From positions 1-64,000 of the forward strand of contig JAUNVT010000003.1 of assembly GCA_030540655.1 (NCBI GenBank): DNA of 64,000 nt, in the 5' to 3' direction. Under the pieces are notes generated by a model. It saw nothing but the letters and a program-made list of their open reading frames with translations. It did no database searches and was not told the DNA's origin. A program made the translations under genes and the position numbers. How positions within the stretch are numbered: the stretch's first letter is position 1; each line of letters begins with the position of its first letter. Origin of the DNA: Rhodobacterales bacterium. Its GTDB lineage: Bacteria; Pseudomonadota; Alphaproteobacteria; Rhodobacterales; Rhodobacteraceae. Below are positions 56,350-64,000 of the stretch, piece by piece.

Positions 56350-57771
56350 ATGAGCGATACCAGACCCACTGTTTTGTGGCTGCGCCGCGATCTGCGGCTG
56401 AGCGATCATCCGGCCCTTTGTGCCGTGATCGGCGCAGGGGGACCGGTCATTCCCCTCTTCATCCATGATGAAACAGTGGCCGCTTTAGGTGCTGCGCCCG
56501 AATGGCGTCTGGGCCTCGCGCTGAAGCAGCTTGGAAAAACGTTGGAGGAGACGGGCAGCCGTCTGATCCTGCGCCGTGGAAATGCACTGGAGGTTTTGCG
56601 CGATCTGGTTCGGGAGACAGGGGCAGGGGCTGTCCATTGGACGCGCCTTTATGATCAGGACGCGATCACGCGGGACAAGGCGGTCAAGGCCGGCTTGACC
56701 GGGGATGGTATAGACGCGGTCAGCCATCCCGGCCACCTGCTGTTCGAGCCGTGGACGGTACAGACAAAGGATGGCGGCTATTACAAGGTCTATTCGCCGA
56801 TGTGGCGCGCGGTAAAGGATCGCGACGTACCCGCGCCCGTACCTGCGCCGGATAAATTGCCCTCCCCCGATACATGGCCACCCGGCGACGATCTGGGCGA
56901 TTGGGCGATGGGCGCGGCAATGCGGCGCGGCGCGGATATATGTGCGCCCTATCAGCAGGTAGGCGAGGCAAAGGCTCAGGACCGTCTGGCATGGTTCACG
57001 ACAGAATCCATCGATCGCTACAAGACGCGCCGGGATCTGCCTGGGGTGGATGGCACATCGAACCTGTCCGAAAACCTCGCGCTGGGCGAAATCAGTGCTG
57101 CGCAATGCTGGCACGCGGGCCTGCGCGCCCTGCACGAGGGTGCGGCGGGCGCCGAGCAGTGGCTCAAGGAGTTGGTCTGGCGCGAATTTGCCTATCACCT
57201 GCTCTATCACACGCCGCATATTCTCACGCATAACTGGCGCGAACAATGGAACGCATTTCCGTGGAACGAGGATGGTCAGGCATCCGAGGTGGTGGCGTGG
57301 AAGCAGGGGCGCACCGGCATTCCCTTTGTCGATGCGGCGATGCGCCAGATGTATGTGACAGGGCGGATGCATAACCGTGCGCGGATGATCGTGGCCAGCT
57401 ATCTGACCAAACATCTGATGTCCCATTGGCGCGTGGGGCAGGCATGGTTCGACGATTGCCTGACGGATTGGGACATCGCCTCGAACGCGCTGGGCTGGCA
57501 ATGGGCAGCCGGGTCCGGGCCGGATGCGGCGCCTTATTTCCGTATTTTCAATCCTGAAACACAGCTGGAAAAATTCGATCCCAAAGGCCAGTATGCCAAG
57601 GCGTGGATCGCCGAAGGCCGCACGCAACCCAGCAATACGGCGCTCAGCTATTTCAACGCGATTCCGCGCAGCTGGGACCTGTCGCCGGATGACGCCTATC
57701 CTTCCCCGGTGGTCGGTCTTTCCGAGGGGCGCGACAGGGCGCTGAGCGCCTATCAGGCGCGGTCCTTCTGA
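56350..57771 (+). CDS. phrB: Deoxyribodipyrimidine photolyase
   Basis: A 473-aa light-driven repair enzyme for UV-induced cyclobutane dimers. N-terminal antenna domain: LWLRRDLRLSDHPAL. The C-terminal FAD domain has LVWREFAYHLLYHTPHILTH, then NALGWQWAAGSGPDAAPYF and NPETQLEKFDPKGQYAKAW, including the family tryptophans. CCGGAG precedes the ATG. It is translationally coupled to the cyclopropane-fatty-acid synthase gene (TGATG overlap). In R. sphaeroides the orthologous pair belongs to the RpoE/ChrR singlet-oxygen regulon; whether that holds here is inference. Confidence 0.95.
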   Translation: MSDTRPTVLWLRRDLRLSDHPALCAVIGAGGPVIPLFIHDETVAALGAAPEWRLGLALKQLGKTLEETGSRLILRRGNALEVLRDLVRETGAGAVHWTRLYDQDAITRDKAVKAGLTGDGIDAVSHPGHLLFEPWTVQTKDGGYYKVYSPMWRAVKDRDVPAPVPAPDKLPSPDTWPPGDDLGDWAMGAAMRRGADICAPYQQVGEAKAQDRLAWFTTESIDRYKTRRDLPGVDGTSNLSENLALGEISAAQCWHAGLRALHEGAAGAEQWLKELVWREFAYHLLYHTPHILTHNWREQWNAFPWNEDGQASEVVAWKQGRTGIPFVDAAMRQMYVTGRMHNRARMIVASYLTKHLMSHWRVGQAWFDDCLTDWDIASNALGWQWAAGSGPDAAPYFRIFNPETQLEKFDPKGQYAKAWIAEGRTQPSNTALSYFNAIPRSWDLSPDDAYPSPVVGLSEGRDRALSAYQARSF

Positions 57772-59039
57772 TGTCCGCTGCCATGACACTGACGATGCCC
57801 CCAGCGGGCCAGCAAACGAAACGAGACGAGATGATCCTGACGACGACCGAGGGGCAGAAGAACCTGCCGCGCTATTTTGCAAGGGTGTTCGACAAGACGC
57901 GGCACATCAACCGAGGGCGGCTGGATTTCGTGCTGCCCGATGGACGCATCTTTCGCGCCGATGGTCCCAATCCGGGCCCGGTGGGCGAGGTGCATCTGCA
58001 CAATACTGATGTATTCGCCCGGCTGATCCGCGAGGGGGATCTGGGGTTTTGCGATGCCTATCTGGATGGCTGGTGGAGCAGCCCCGACTTGCAGGCGCTG
58101 ATGGATTTCATCTGCACCGACAATGAGGATGTCTATGACGGGTTTCCGGGCATGAGCCTCTTGCGCGCGTTCGAGAGGGCGCGTCACTGGCTGCGCGGGA
58201 ACTCCAGAGGACAGGCGCGGCGCAACATCAGCCATCACTATGATTTGGGAAATGACTTCTACAGCCTCTGGCTGGACGCGACGATGACCTATTCCAGCGC
58301 CTTGTTCCGCACCGGGCAGGAAAGCATGGAGAAGGCGCAGACCGCGAAATACGCCGCCATGGTGGACCGGATGGGCGTGCGCCGCGGTGATCACGTTCTG
58401 GAAATCGGCTGTGGCTGGGGAGGCTTTGCCGAATATGCCGCAGCCGAGCGCGGGCTCCGGGTAACAGGGCTGACCATCAGTCGGGAACAGTTGGACTATG
58501 CGCGCGACCGCATTGAAAAGGCGGGTCTTTCCCATCTGGTGGATCTGAAGCTTCAGGACTACCGGGACGAGCGCGGCACCTATGACGGTATCGCCAGCAT
58601 CGAGATGTTCGAGGCGGTGGGACAGCAATACTGGCCGGTCTATTTCAACACGGTGCGCGACAGGCTTCGGCCCGGTCGCTGCGCGACGCTGCAGATCATC
58701 ACGATCAGCGATGCGCGGTGGGACATTTACCGCCGAGGGGTGGATTTCATTCAGAAATACATCTTTCCGGGCGGAATGCTGCCCAGCCCGTCCGCGCTGC
58801 GCACCGAGGTGGAGCGCGCCGGGCTGACCATCGCCGGATCGCTGGAATTCGGCGAAAGCTACAGCCAGACGCTGCGGCGCTGGCATGATCGCTTCAACGC
58901 GGAATGGGACAGTATCGCCGCTTTGGGCTTTGACGACCGGTTTCGCAGGATGTGGAATTTCTACCTGACCTCTTGCGCCGGGTCGTTTCACGCAGGTAAT
59001 TGCGACGTGACACAGATCACGATCGCAAAACCCGGATAG
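57771..59039 (+). CDS. cfa: Cyclopropane-fatty-acyl-phospholipid synthase family
   Basis: A 422-aa SAM-dependent enzyme. The N-terminal domain (to about 150) precedes the Rossmann-type methyltransferase core with HYDLGNDFYSLWLDATMTYS, the SAM motif EIGCGWGGFAEYAA (from 211), and IEMFEAVGQQYWPVYF, all diagnostic of CFA synthases. It adds a methylene or methyl group to membrane unsaturated fatty acids; some alphaproteobacterial homologues instead make furan-type fatty acid precursors. The ATG overlaps the photolyase stop. The protein is soluble and membrane-associated in the family. Confidence 0.93.
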   Translation: MSAAMTLTMPPAGQQTKRDEMILTTTEGQKNLPRYFARVFDKTRHINRGRLDFVLPDGRIFRADGPNPGPVGEVHLHNTDVFARLIREGDLGFCDAYLDGWWSSPDLQALMDFICTDNEDVYDGFPGMSLLRAFERARHWLRGNSRGQARRNISHHYDLGNDFYSLWLDATMTYSSALFRTGQESMEKAQTAKYAAMVDRMGVRRGDHVLEIGCGWGGFAEYAAAERGLRVTGLTISREQLDYARDRIEKAGLSHLVDLKLQDYRDERGTYDGIASIEMFEAVGQQYWPVYFNTVRDRLRPGRCATLQIITISDARWDIYRRGVDFIQKYIFPGGMLPSPSALRTEVERAGLTIAGSLEFGESYSQTLRRWHDRFNAEWDSIAALGFDDRFRRMWNFYLTSCAGSFHAGNCDVTQITIAKPG

Positions 59040-59115
59040 ACCATGCTCAGCTTCTGGACGTTTTGCCATTGAATTTGCCTGCACATATCGCCGCGCGGCG
59101 CGGGAACTGATCGGT

Positions 59116-60234
59116 ATGGGCGCGGTCTTCCTCCATGGCGCGTTGCGGGATCCTGATCTGCGGCGCATTGTGCTTGATCGCGATGCAAGTGGCGTGAAGT
59201 CAGGTTTTTTACCCGATCACATGGTGACATTGGCCCAAGGGGGTGGCCATCCACATATTACACCACGCGCAGGTGCCAATGCTGTGGGGGCGTTGCTAAA
59301 GGGCGTCAGCGCGCAGGAGGTGGAGCGTCTGGATTTCTACGCGGCAGGATGGGGCGATGTTCCCCGCGAGGTGGCCGTGCAGAGCGAGGGCAGCGTGACC
59401 CATGCGCGCGCATGGTTTCCGCAAAAGACCGCTGTGCAGCCCGGTCCGGCATTTGATCTGGAGGAATGGCAACAACATTTCGGAGCTCTGGACCGCATCG
59501 CCGCGACCGAAGTCATGGAATATTTCGGATCCATCGCACCCGACGAACTGGCCGCGCGGATGCCAATGATCCGGGCACGTGCGGCCTCGCGTATAGCGGC
59601 GACCGGCATGCCGACAAGCCTGCGCAGCAAAGCAGGGGCGGATGACATTGACGAGCTTGCCAGCAAAACCCTTCATGCCGGTTTTTACCGGAGCGAGGAG
59701 CGGGTGCTGCGCCATCCGACCTTTACGGGCGGGATGAGCGAGGTGCTGCACCGGGAAGTGTTTGTCGCCACGGATGCGGCGCTGGTCCTGCCCTATGATC
59801 CGGCGCGTGACCGCGTGCTTCTGGTCGAGCAGTTTCGCATGGGCCCCTACGGGCGCGGCGATCCACACCCCTGGATGCTCGAACCTGTCGCCGGCCGTGT
59901 CGATGCCGGGGAAACGCCCGAAGAGGCGGCGCACCGGGAGTGCCGGGAGGAGGCTGGGCTGACCCTGAAGCGGCTTGAACGGATCGCAAGCTATTACTGC
60001 ACTCCGGGTAATTCGACGGAATACTTTCACAACTTCGTGGGTATTGCGGATCTGCCCGATGGATTGCCCCGCCACGGAGGCCTGGCGACGGAAGCCGAGG
60101 ATCTGCGCTTGCATGTGCTGGGGTTCGAGGCGGCCATGGGGCTGCTGGAGACGGGCGAGGCAGACAATGGCCCGCTGATCCTGTCGCTGATATGGCTGGC
60201 GCGCGAGCGGGGCAGACTGCGCGCTTCGGCTTGA
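59116..60234 (+). CDS. trgB: GGCT-like/Nudix fusion protein (TrgB-like)
   Basis: A 372-aa fusion. The N-terminal about 115 residues are gamma-glutamylcyclotransferase/AIG2-like (VFLHGALRDPDLRRIVL, then VERLDFYAAGWGD). The C-terminal domain (about 205-350) is a Nudix hydrolase: Nudix box from Gly260 to Leu282 with the REECREEAG-type core (RECREEAGL) and ADP-ribose pyrophosphatase-like flanks (EQFRMGPYGRGDPHPWMLEP). In R. sphaeroides the tellurite-resistance gene trgB is a Nudix protein next to cysK, as here. The Shine-Dalgarno is weak. Substrate for either domain is unproven. Confidence 0.85.
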   Translation: MGAVFLHGALRDPDLRRIVLDRDASGVKSGFLPDHMVTLAQGGGHPHITPRAGANAVGALLKGVSAQEVERLDFYAAGWGDVPREVAVQSEGSVTHARAWFPQKTAVQPGPAFDLEEWQQHFGALDRIAATEVMEYFGSIAPDELAARMPMIRARAASRIAATGMPTSLRSKAGADDIDELASKTLHAGFYRSEERVLRHPTFTGGMSEVLHREVFVATDAALVLPYDPARDRVLLVEQFRMGPYGRGDPHPWMLEPVAGRVDAGETPEEAAHRECREEAGLTLKRLERIASYYCTPGNSTEYFHNFVGIADLPDGLPRHGGLATEAEDLRLHVLGFEAAMGLLETGEADNGPLILSLIWLARERGRLRASA

Positions 60235-60293
60235 GTTGGGGGACTATCGCGCCTAAGTGTCTACGCATGTTTTCACGCTGGAAAGGACACGCG

Positions 60294-61325
60294 ATGCGCA
60301 TTGCACAGGATCTGGCCGACGCGGTCGGCAATACCCCGATGATCAGGCTGCGCCGCGCCAGCGAAGAAACCGGCTGCACCATTCTGGGCAAGGCTGAATT
60401 CCTCAATCCCGGTCAATCGGTCAAGGACCGCGCCGCGCTTTATATCATCCGCGATGCGGTAGCGCGCGGCACGCTGAAACCGGGCGGCACGATTGTCGAA
60501 GGCACCGCCGGCAATACCGGCATCGGCCTTGCGCTGGTTGGCGCGTCCATGGGGTTCAGGACGGTGATCGTCATCCCCGAAACCCAGAGCGAGGAAAAGA
60601 AGGACATGCTGAGGCTCGCCGGGGCGGACCTCGTGCAGGTGCCCGCCGCGCCCTACAGCAACCCCAATAATTTCGTGCGCTATTCCGAACGTCTGGCGGC
60701 CGAATTGGACAGGACCGAGCCCAATGGCGCGATCTGGGCCAATCAGTTTGACAATGTTGCCAACCGTCAGGCGCATATCGAAACGACCGGCCCCGAAATC
60801 TGGGAGCAGACGGGCGGCAAGCTGGACGGGTTTTGCTGCGCGGTAGGGTCGGGCGGCACGCTGGCGGGGGTGGCCATGGCGTTGCAGCCCAAAGGCGTCA
60901 AGGTTGCGCTGGCCGATCCGATGGGCGCCAAACTCTATTCCTACTACACCACGGGCGAGTTGGAGGCCGAAGGTGGCTCAATCGCCGAAGGGATAGGGCA
61001 GGTGCGCATCACCGCCAACCTGGAAGGGTTTACCCCCGATTACGCCTACCAGATTTCCGATGAGGAGGCGCTCCCCATCGTTTTCGACCTGCTGGAGCAT
61101 GAGGGGCTCTGCATGGGCCCGTCGACCGGCGTCAATGTGGCGGGCGCGATCCGGCTGGCGCGCGACCTCGGGCCCGGCCACACCATTGTAACGATCCTTT
61201 GCGATTACGGATCGCGCTATCAGTCCAAGGTCTTCAACCCGGAATTCCTGCGCGAAAAGGGCCTGCCGGTCCCGCATTGGATGCATGATGCGCCCCGCTC
61301 CATTCCCGGGGTTTTTGAAGAATGA
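60294..61325 (+). CDS. cysK: Cysteine synthase A
   Basis: A 343-aa PLP enzyme making cysteine from O-acetylserine and sulfide. The PLP lysine 44 sits in NPGQSVKDRAALY, the substrate loop GTAGNTGIGLALVGA follows, and the phosphate-cup glycine loop GSGGTLAG is present. The sequence is of the long alphaproteobacterial CysK type. GAAAGGA precedes the ATG. The channel gene overlaps its stop as ATGA. CysK adjacent to trgB is linked to tellurite resistance in R. sphaeroides. Confidence 0.95.
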   Translation: MRIAQDLADAVGNTPMIRLRRASEETGCTILGKAEFLNPGQSVKDRAALYIIRDAVARGTLKPGGTIVEGTAGNTGIGLALVGASMGFRTVIVIPETQSEEKKDMLRLAGADLVQVPAAPYSNPNNFVRYSERLAAELDRTEPNGAIWANQFDNVANRQAHIETTGPEIWEQTGGKLDGFCCAVGSGGTLAGVAMALQPKGVKVALADPMGAKLYSYYTTGELEAEGGSIAEGIGQVRITANLEGFTPDYAYQISDEEALPIVFDLLEHEGLCMGPSTGVNVAGAIRLARDLGPGHTIVTILCDYGSRYQSKVFNPEFLREKGLPVPHWMHDAPRSIPGVFEE

Positions 61326-63805
61326 TCGCACCGCTGCGCGGTCTGTTGCTGATCCTGATGCTGATCCTGTCACCCGTTTCGGGGTGGCTGGTTCTGGGGC
61401 CGACGACGGCCGAGGCGCAGCAGCCTCCTTCGGCGCCCGATTACAGCCGCTGGGAGACGATAGGCAAACGCGCCGTCGACACGATCGACGCGCAGCGTGC
61501 ATCCACCTCCGCGTTCGAGATCATGCGCGAGCAGTTGACTGAGTGGCGCAGCGTTTTCGATGCGGCGCGAAGCGTCAATACAAATGCGATAGCGGCACTC
61601 GAAGGACAATTACGCGCGCTGGGCAAGGCACCGGCCGAGGGAGAGCCGGAAGAAGCCCCGGAAATAACCATGCAGCGCAAGGAGTTGAACGATCAGCTGG
61701 CCGAGCTGCGCGCGCCTGTCAAGAAGGCGGAGCTTGCTTACAGCAAGGCAGATGAGCTGATCCGGAGCATTGACCGCATCATCCGCGAACGTTCGGCCGA
61801 GGAGTTGCTGGAACGCGGGCCCTCGCCCCTGAACCCGGTTCATTGGCGCGCTGCGGCAACCTCTTTCGCCACGACATTCGAAGCCGTGCGCAGCGAAATC
61901 GACATCGGGCTCAACAGCAAGGTTCAGCGCGCGAAACTTGCGGCCCGGCTTCCGGTCACGGCTGTGCTTGCCGTGATCGGGCTGGTCCTGCTCGTCCGGG
62001 GGCGGTTCTGGACAGAACTGGCGGTGCGGCTGGTGCGGCCCCATTCGGCCACGTCAGGGCGCTGGATCGTAGGCTTCCTTGTATCCTTGGGTCAGGTGAT
62101 CGTGCCCTATTGCGGGATGCTGCTTTTGGTCCATGCGTTCAATTTCAGCGGGTTCCACGCCTCGACCGCTTCGGCCATGCTGGATGTCCTCAAAACCACG
62201 GTTCTGATTTTCCTCATTGTGCGCTGGACTGCGCTGCGCTGCTTTCCAAGGCGCGGCGAGAACCGTCTGCCGCTGCTTCTGGAGCATGAAGACCGCCGCA
62301 AGGGCCGGCTTTACGGCGGCGGCCTCGGCCTGCTCATGGCGGTTGCCCATTTCGTTAATACCACGTCGCAGTTTGTCCATGCTCCGACCGAAGCGCGCGT
62401 CATCGCGCTTTTCCCTCTCATGCTGGGGGCGGCTGTCCTTCTGACGCGTATATCGCGCCTGCTCGCGCTGCATACGCGCAGCCTGGTGGATGATGTCGGC
62501 GCGGACGACGCCTCCGAAGTGGCCACGCGAACTTACCGCCAACGGCTGGTTCTGCTATTGTCGAAAGTATTGATCTTCGTTGCGGTCGCGGGGCCGGTAC
62601 TGATCGCCGTAGGGTATTTCAAGGCCGGTTTCGGCCTGATGGTGCCGACAATGTCGTCCCTGCTTCTGCTGGGGATCCTGACGATCCTGCAACGGGTCAT
62701 CCGCGAGCTTTATTCGCTTGCGGTGCGGGACCGCGCTGGCGCGGCGGATGAATTGTTACCGATGCTTCTGGGATTCGGGCTGATACTGGCGTCCGTGCCG
62801 ATTTTTGCGCTGATCTGGGGCGCGCGGGTTGCCGATCTGAGCGAGCTTTGGGTGAATTTCCGCCGCGGTATCACGATCGGGGATCTGAACATATCGCCCA
62901 GCATCTTTTTGACCTTTGCCATTGTCTTTGCAGTGGGATTCATTATCACCCGGGTCATTCAGGGAACGCTTAAAAACACTTTACTCCCCAAGACCCGGAT
63001 CAATACCGGCGGACGCGACGCCATTGTTTCGGGCTTGGGGTATATCGGTATCTTCTCTGCGATGCTGATCGCCATAATAAGCGCGGGCATCGATCTGAGC
63101 AGCCTTGCCATCGTTGCCGGTGCGCTGTCCGTTGGCATCGGTTTCGGCCTTCAGAACATTGTATCCAACTTTGTATCCGGGATCATTCTTCTGATCGAAC
63201 GCCCCATCAGCCAGGGCGACTGGATCGAGGTCAACGGCCAGCATGGCACGGTGCGTGAAATCGCGGTCCGCTCCACCCGGATCGAGACCTTTGACCGCTC
63301 GGACCTGATCATTCCCAACGCCGATCTGATCAGCGGCACGGTGACGAATTACACCAAGGGGAGCACGGTGGGCCGCGTCATCATCAAGGTTGCCGTCGCC
63401 TATGGCTCCGATACGAAGCGGGTAGAAAGCATCTTGCGTTCCGTCGCCCGCACCCACCCCATGGTTCTGATGAACCCTGAACCAGCCATCATATTCAAGG
63501 GGATCGGTGTGGGTTGTTTCGACTTCGAAATCCGTGCCATTTTGCGCGACATCAACTTTATCATGAGTGTAACGTCCGATCTGAACCACGATATTGTCGC
63601 GCAATTCGCCAAGGAAGGTATCGAAATGCCCTTTCAGCAGCGCGATATCTGGCTTCGCAATCCCGAAACACTGGTTGGTGCCATGGGCGCCGCCCGCGCC
63701 CGCGAGCGAGCGGACGGCGAAACTTCACGTGGCACGGGCGTGCCCCAAGGGGCGCAACAGGTAGGCGTCGATGGCAGTACCGGGGCCTGGGATGCGGAGC
63801 GATAA
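61322..63805 (+). CDS. DUF3772 domain mechanosensitive channel (MscS family)
   Basis: An 827-aa protein. A signal peptide (LLLILMLILSPVSGWLVL) leads into a periplasmic helical DUF3772 domain (about 40-190, DQLAELRAPVKKAELAYSKA, then ADELIRSIDRIIRERSAEE). Around ten membrane helices follow, then the MscS pore helix and beta domain: GIGFGLQNIVSNFVSGIILL, ERPISQGDWIEVNGQHGTVR, TRIETFDRSDLIIPNADLIS. The multi-helix architecture is like MscK/YbdG-type large channels. The ATG overlaps the cysK stop by four bases, so the two are cotranslated, an unusual pairing. Confidence 0.92.
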   Translation: MIAPLRGLLLILMLILSPVSGWLVLGPTTAEAQQPPSAPDYSRWETIGKRAVDTIDAQRASTSAFEIMREQLTEWRSVFDAARSVNTNAIAALEGQLRALGKAPAEGEPEEAPEITMQRKELNDQLAELRAPVKKAELAYSKADELIRSIDRIIRERSAEELLERGPSPLNPVHWRAAATSFATTFEAVRSEIDIGLNSKVQRAKLAARLPVTAVLAVIGLVLLVRGRFWTELAVRLVRPHSATSGRWIVGFLVSLGQVIVPYCGMLLLVHAFNFSGFHASTASAMLDVLKTTVLIFLIVRWTALRCFPRRGENRLPLLLEHEDRRKGRLYGGGLGLLMAVAHFVNTTSQFVHAPTEARVIALFPLMLGAAVLLTRISRLLALHTRSLVDDVGADDASEVATRTYRQRLVLLLSKVLIFVAVAGPVLIAVGYFKAGFGLMVPTMSSLLLLGILTILQRVIRELYSLAVRDRAGAADELLPMLLGFGLILASVPIFALIWGARVADLSELWVNFRRGITIGDLNISPSIFLTFAIVFAVGFIITRVIQGTLKNTLLPKTRINTGGRDAIVSGLGYIGIFSAMLIAIISAGIDLSSLAIVAGALSVGIGFGLQNIVSNFVSGIILLIERPISQGDWIEVNGQHGTVREIAVRSTRIETFDRSDLIIPNADLISGTVTNYTKGSTVGRVIIKVAVAYGSDTKRVESILRSVARTHPMVLMNPEPAIIFKGIGVGCFDFEIRAILRDINFIMSVTSDLNHDIVAQFAKEGIEMPFQQRDIWLRNPETLVGAMGAARARERADGETSRGTGVPQGAQQVGVDGSTGAWDAER

Positions 63806-64000
63806 GCAAGAGGCGGATTATCATCAGTTCTCTTTCGCCCTCGGCGCCAGACGTTGGGGCAGCGACGTGTCTTTTGTCTGCGTGGCGCCGGTAGAAGACT
63901 TACAAACCCGTCCGTTCTACCGAACAGGCTTTCGCCTGATCCAAGTTGACCTCCGGTCAGATGACCAATCCTGAAATAAGGCTGATCAACAACATGCACG
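63806..64000. other. Window end, no gene recognised
   Basis: The last 195 nt contain only short open frames without protein-like sequence on either strand. No terminator hairpin with a U-tract was found after the channel gene. A gene may begin just beyond the window. Confidence 0.5.

Noticed and set aside
63771..63974. Small gene after the mechanosensitive channel
   Set aside because: It overlaps the channel gene, has no Shine-Dalgarno and no recognisable sequence.

Overview
The window looks like a chromosomal segment of a marine-type Rhodobacteraceae (Roseobacter/Rhodobacter group, Alphaproteobacteria). The evidence is the high GC content, the gene families and the gene order: a PccR-type regulator divergent from pccB, pccA followed by methylmalonyl-CoA mutase, perM-hdaA-ppk-ppx, YfgM-like/BamB/Der, rpiA-gor-hflKC-degP, and phrB-cfa-trgB-cysK. 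I see no phage, insertion sequence, integrase, CRISPR array or rRNA. Coding density is high and most genes are core or clade-conserved. One tRNA gene (anticodon CAU) is present.

Layout. (1) 0.3-4.9 kb: biotin-dependent pyruvate carboxylase (minus strand), then a DMT exporter. (2) 5-8.3 kb: an orphan TAT-exported family-5 substrate-binding protein, divergent from a choline-sulfatase. (3) 8.3-19.2 kb: a propionyl-CoA assimilation locus with the short-chain acyl-CoA regulator PccR, pccB, a run of very small genes (a Rho-N-like 87-aa protein, two tiny lipoproteins, a 119-aa unknown), pccA, a 183-aa lipoprotein, a secreted DUF4174 protein and methylmalonyl-CoA mutase. TTTGCAAA-type PccR half-sites lie in the pccR-pccB gap. 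At least two strong intrinsic terminators lie between pccB and pccA. (4) 19.3-22.4 kb: tRNA, a VOC protein, a TerB/DnaJ-type cochaperone, an EEP-family nuclease/phosphatase and a small secreted unknown. (5) 22.4-28 kb: a minus-strand chain of AI-2E family permease, HdaA, Ppk1 and Ppx. (6) 28.2-35 kb: ProS, a LolC/E-type permease and LolD, RarD, an Atm1-type ABC exporter and a small unknown. (7) 35-40 kb: an RND permease with an unusual membrane insert and its adaptor. (8) 40-44 kb: outer-membrane assembly (YfgM-like, BamB) and the ribosome GTPase Der. (9) 44-48.4 kb: SerS, a Bcr/CflA-type MFS exporter and a second orphan family-5 binding protein. (10) 48.6-55 kb: RpiA, glutathione reductase, HflK, HflC, a DUF2065 protein and a DegP-type protease, closed by a textbook terminator. 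(11) 55-64 kb: a class V aminotransferase, then a stress and sulfur cluster: photolyase, cyclopropane-fatty-acid synthase, a GGCT-Nudix fusion (TrgB-like), cysteine synthase and a DUF3772-MscS channel.

How they work together. PccR, PccAB and the mutase turn propionyl-CoA into succinyl-CoA (the methylmalonyl-CoA epimerase is not in this window), and pyruvate carboxylase is a second route into the C4 pool. Several modules serve the envelope: Lol, BamB/YfgM, HflKC-DegP, RND and MscS. The photolyase-Cfa-TrgB-CysK-Gor genes suggest photo-oxidative and thiol stress defence.

No clearly new multi-gene system was found. The most interesting material is the non-coding and small-gene architecture inside the pcc locus (two terminators, a candidate small RNA, tiny lipoproteins) and the RND pump with an inserted hydrophobic domain and a non-canonical proton-relay sequence.
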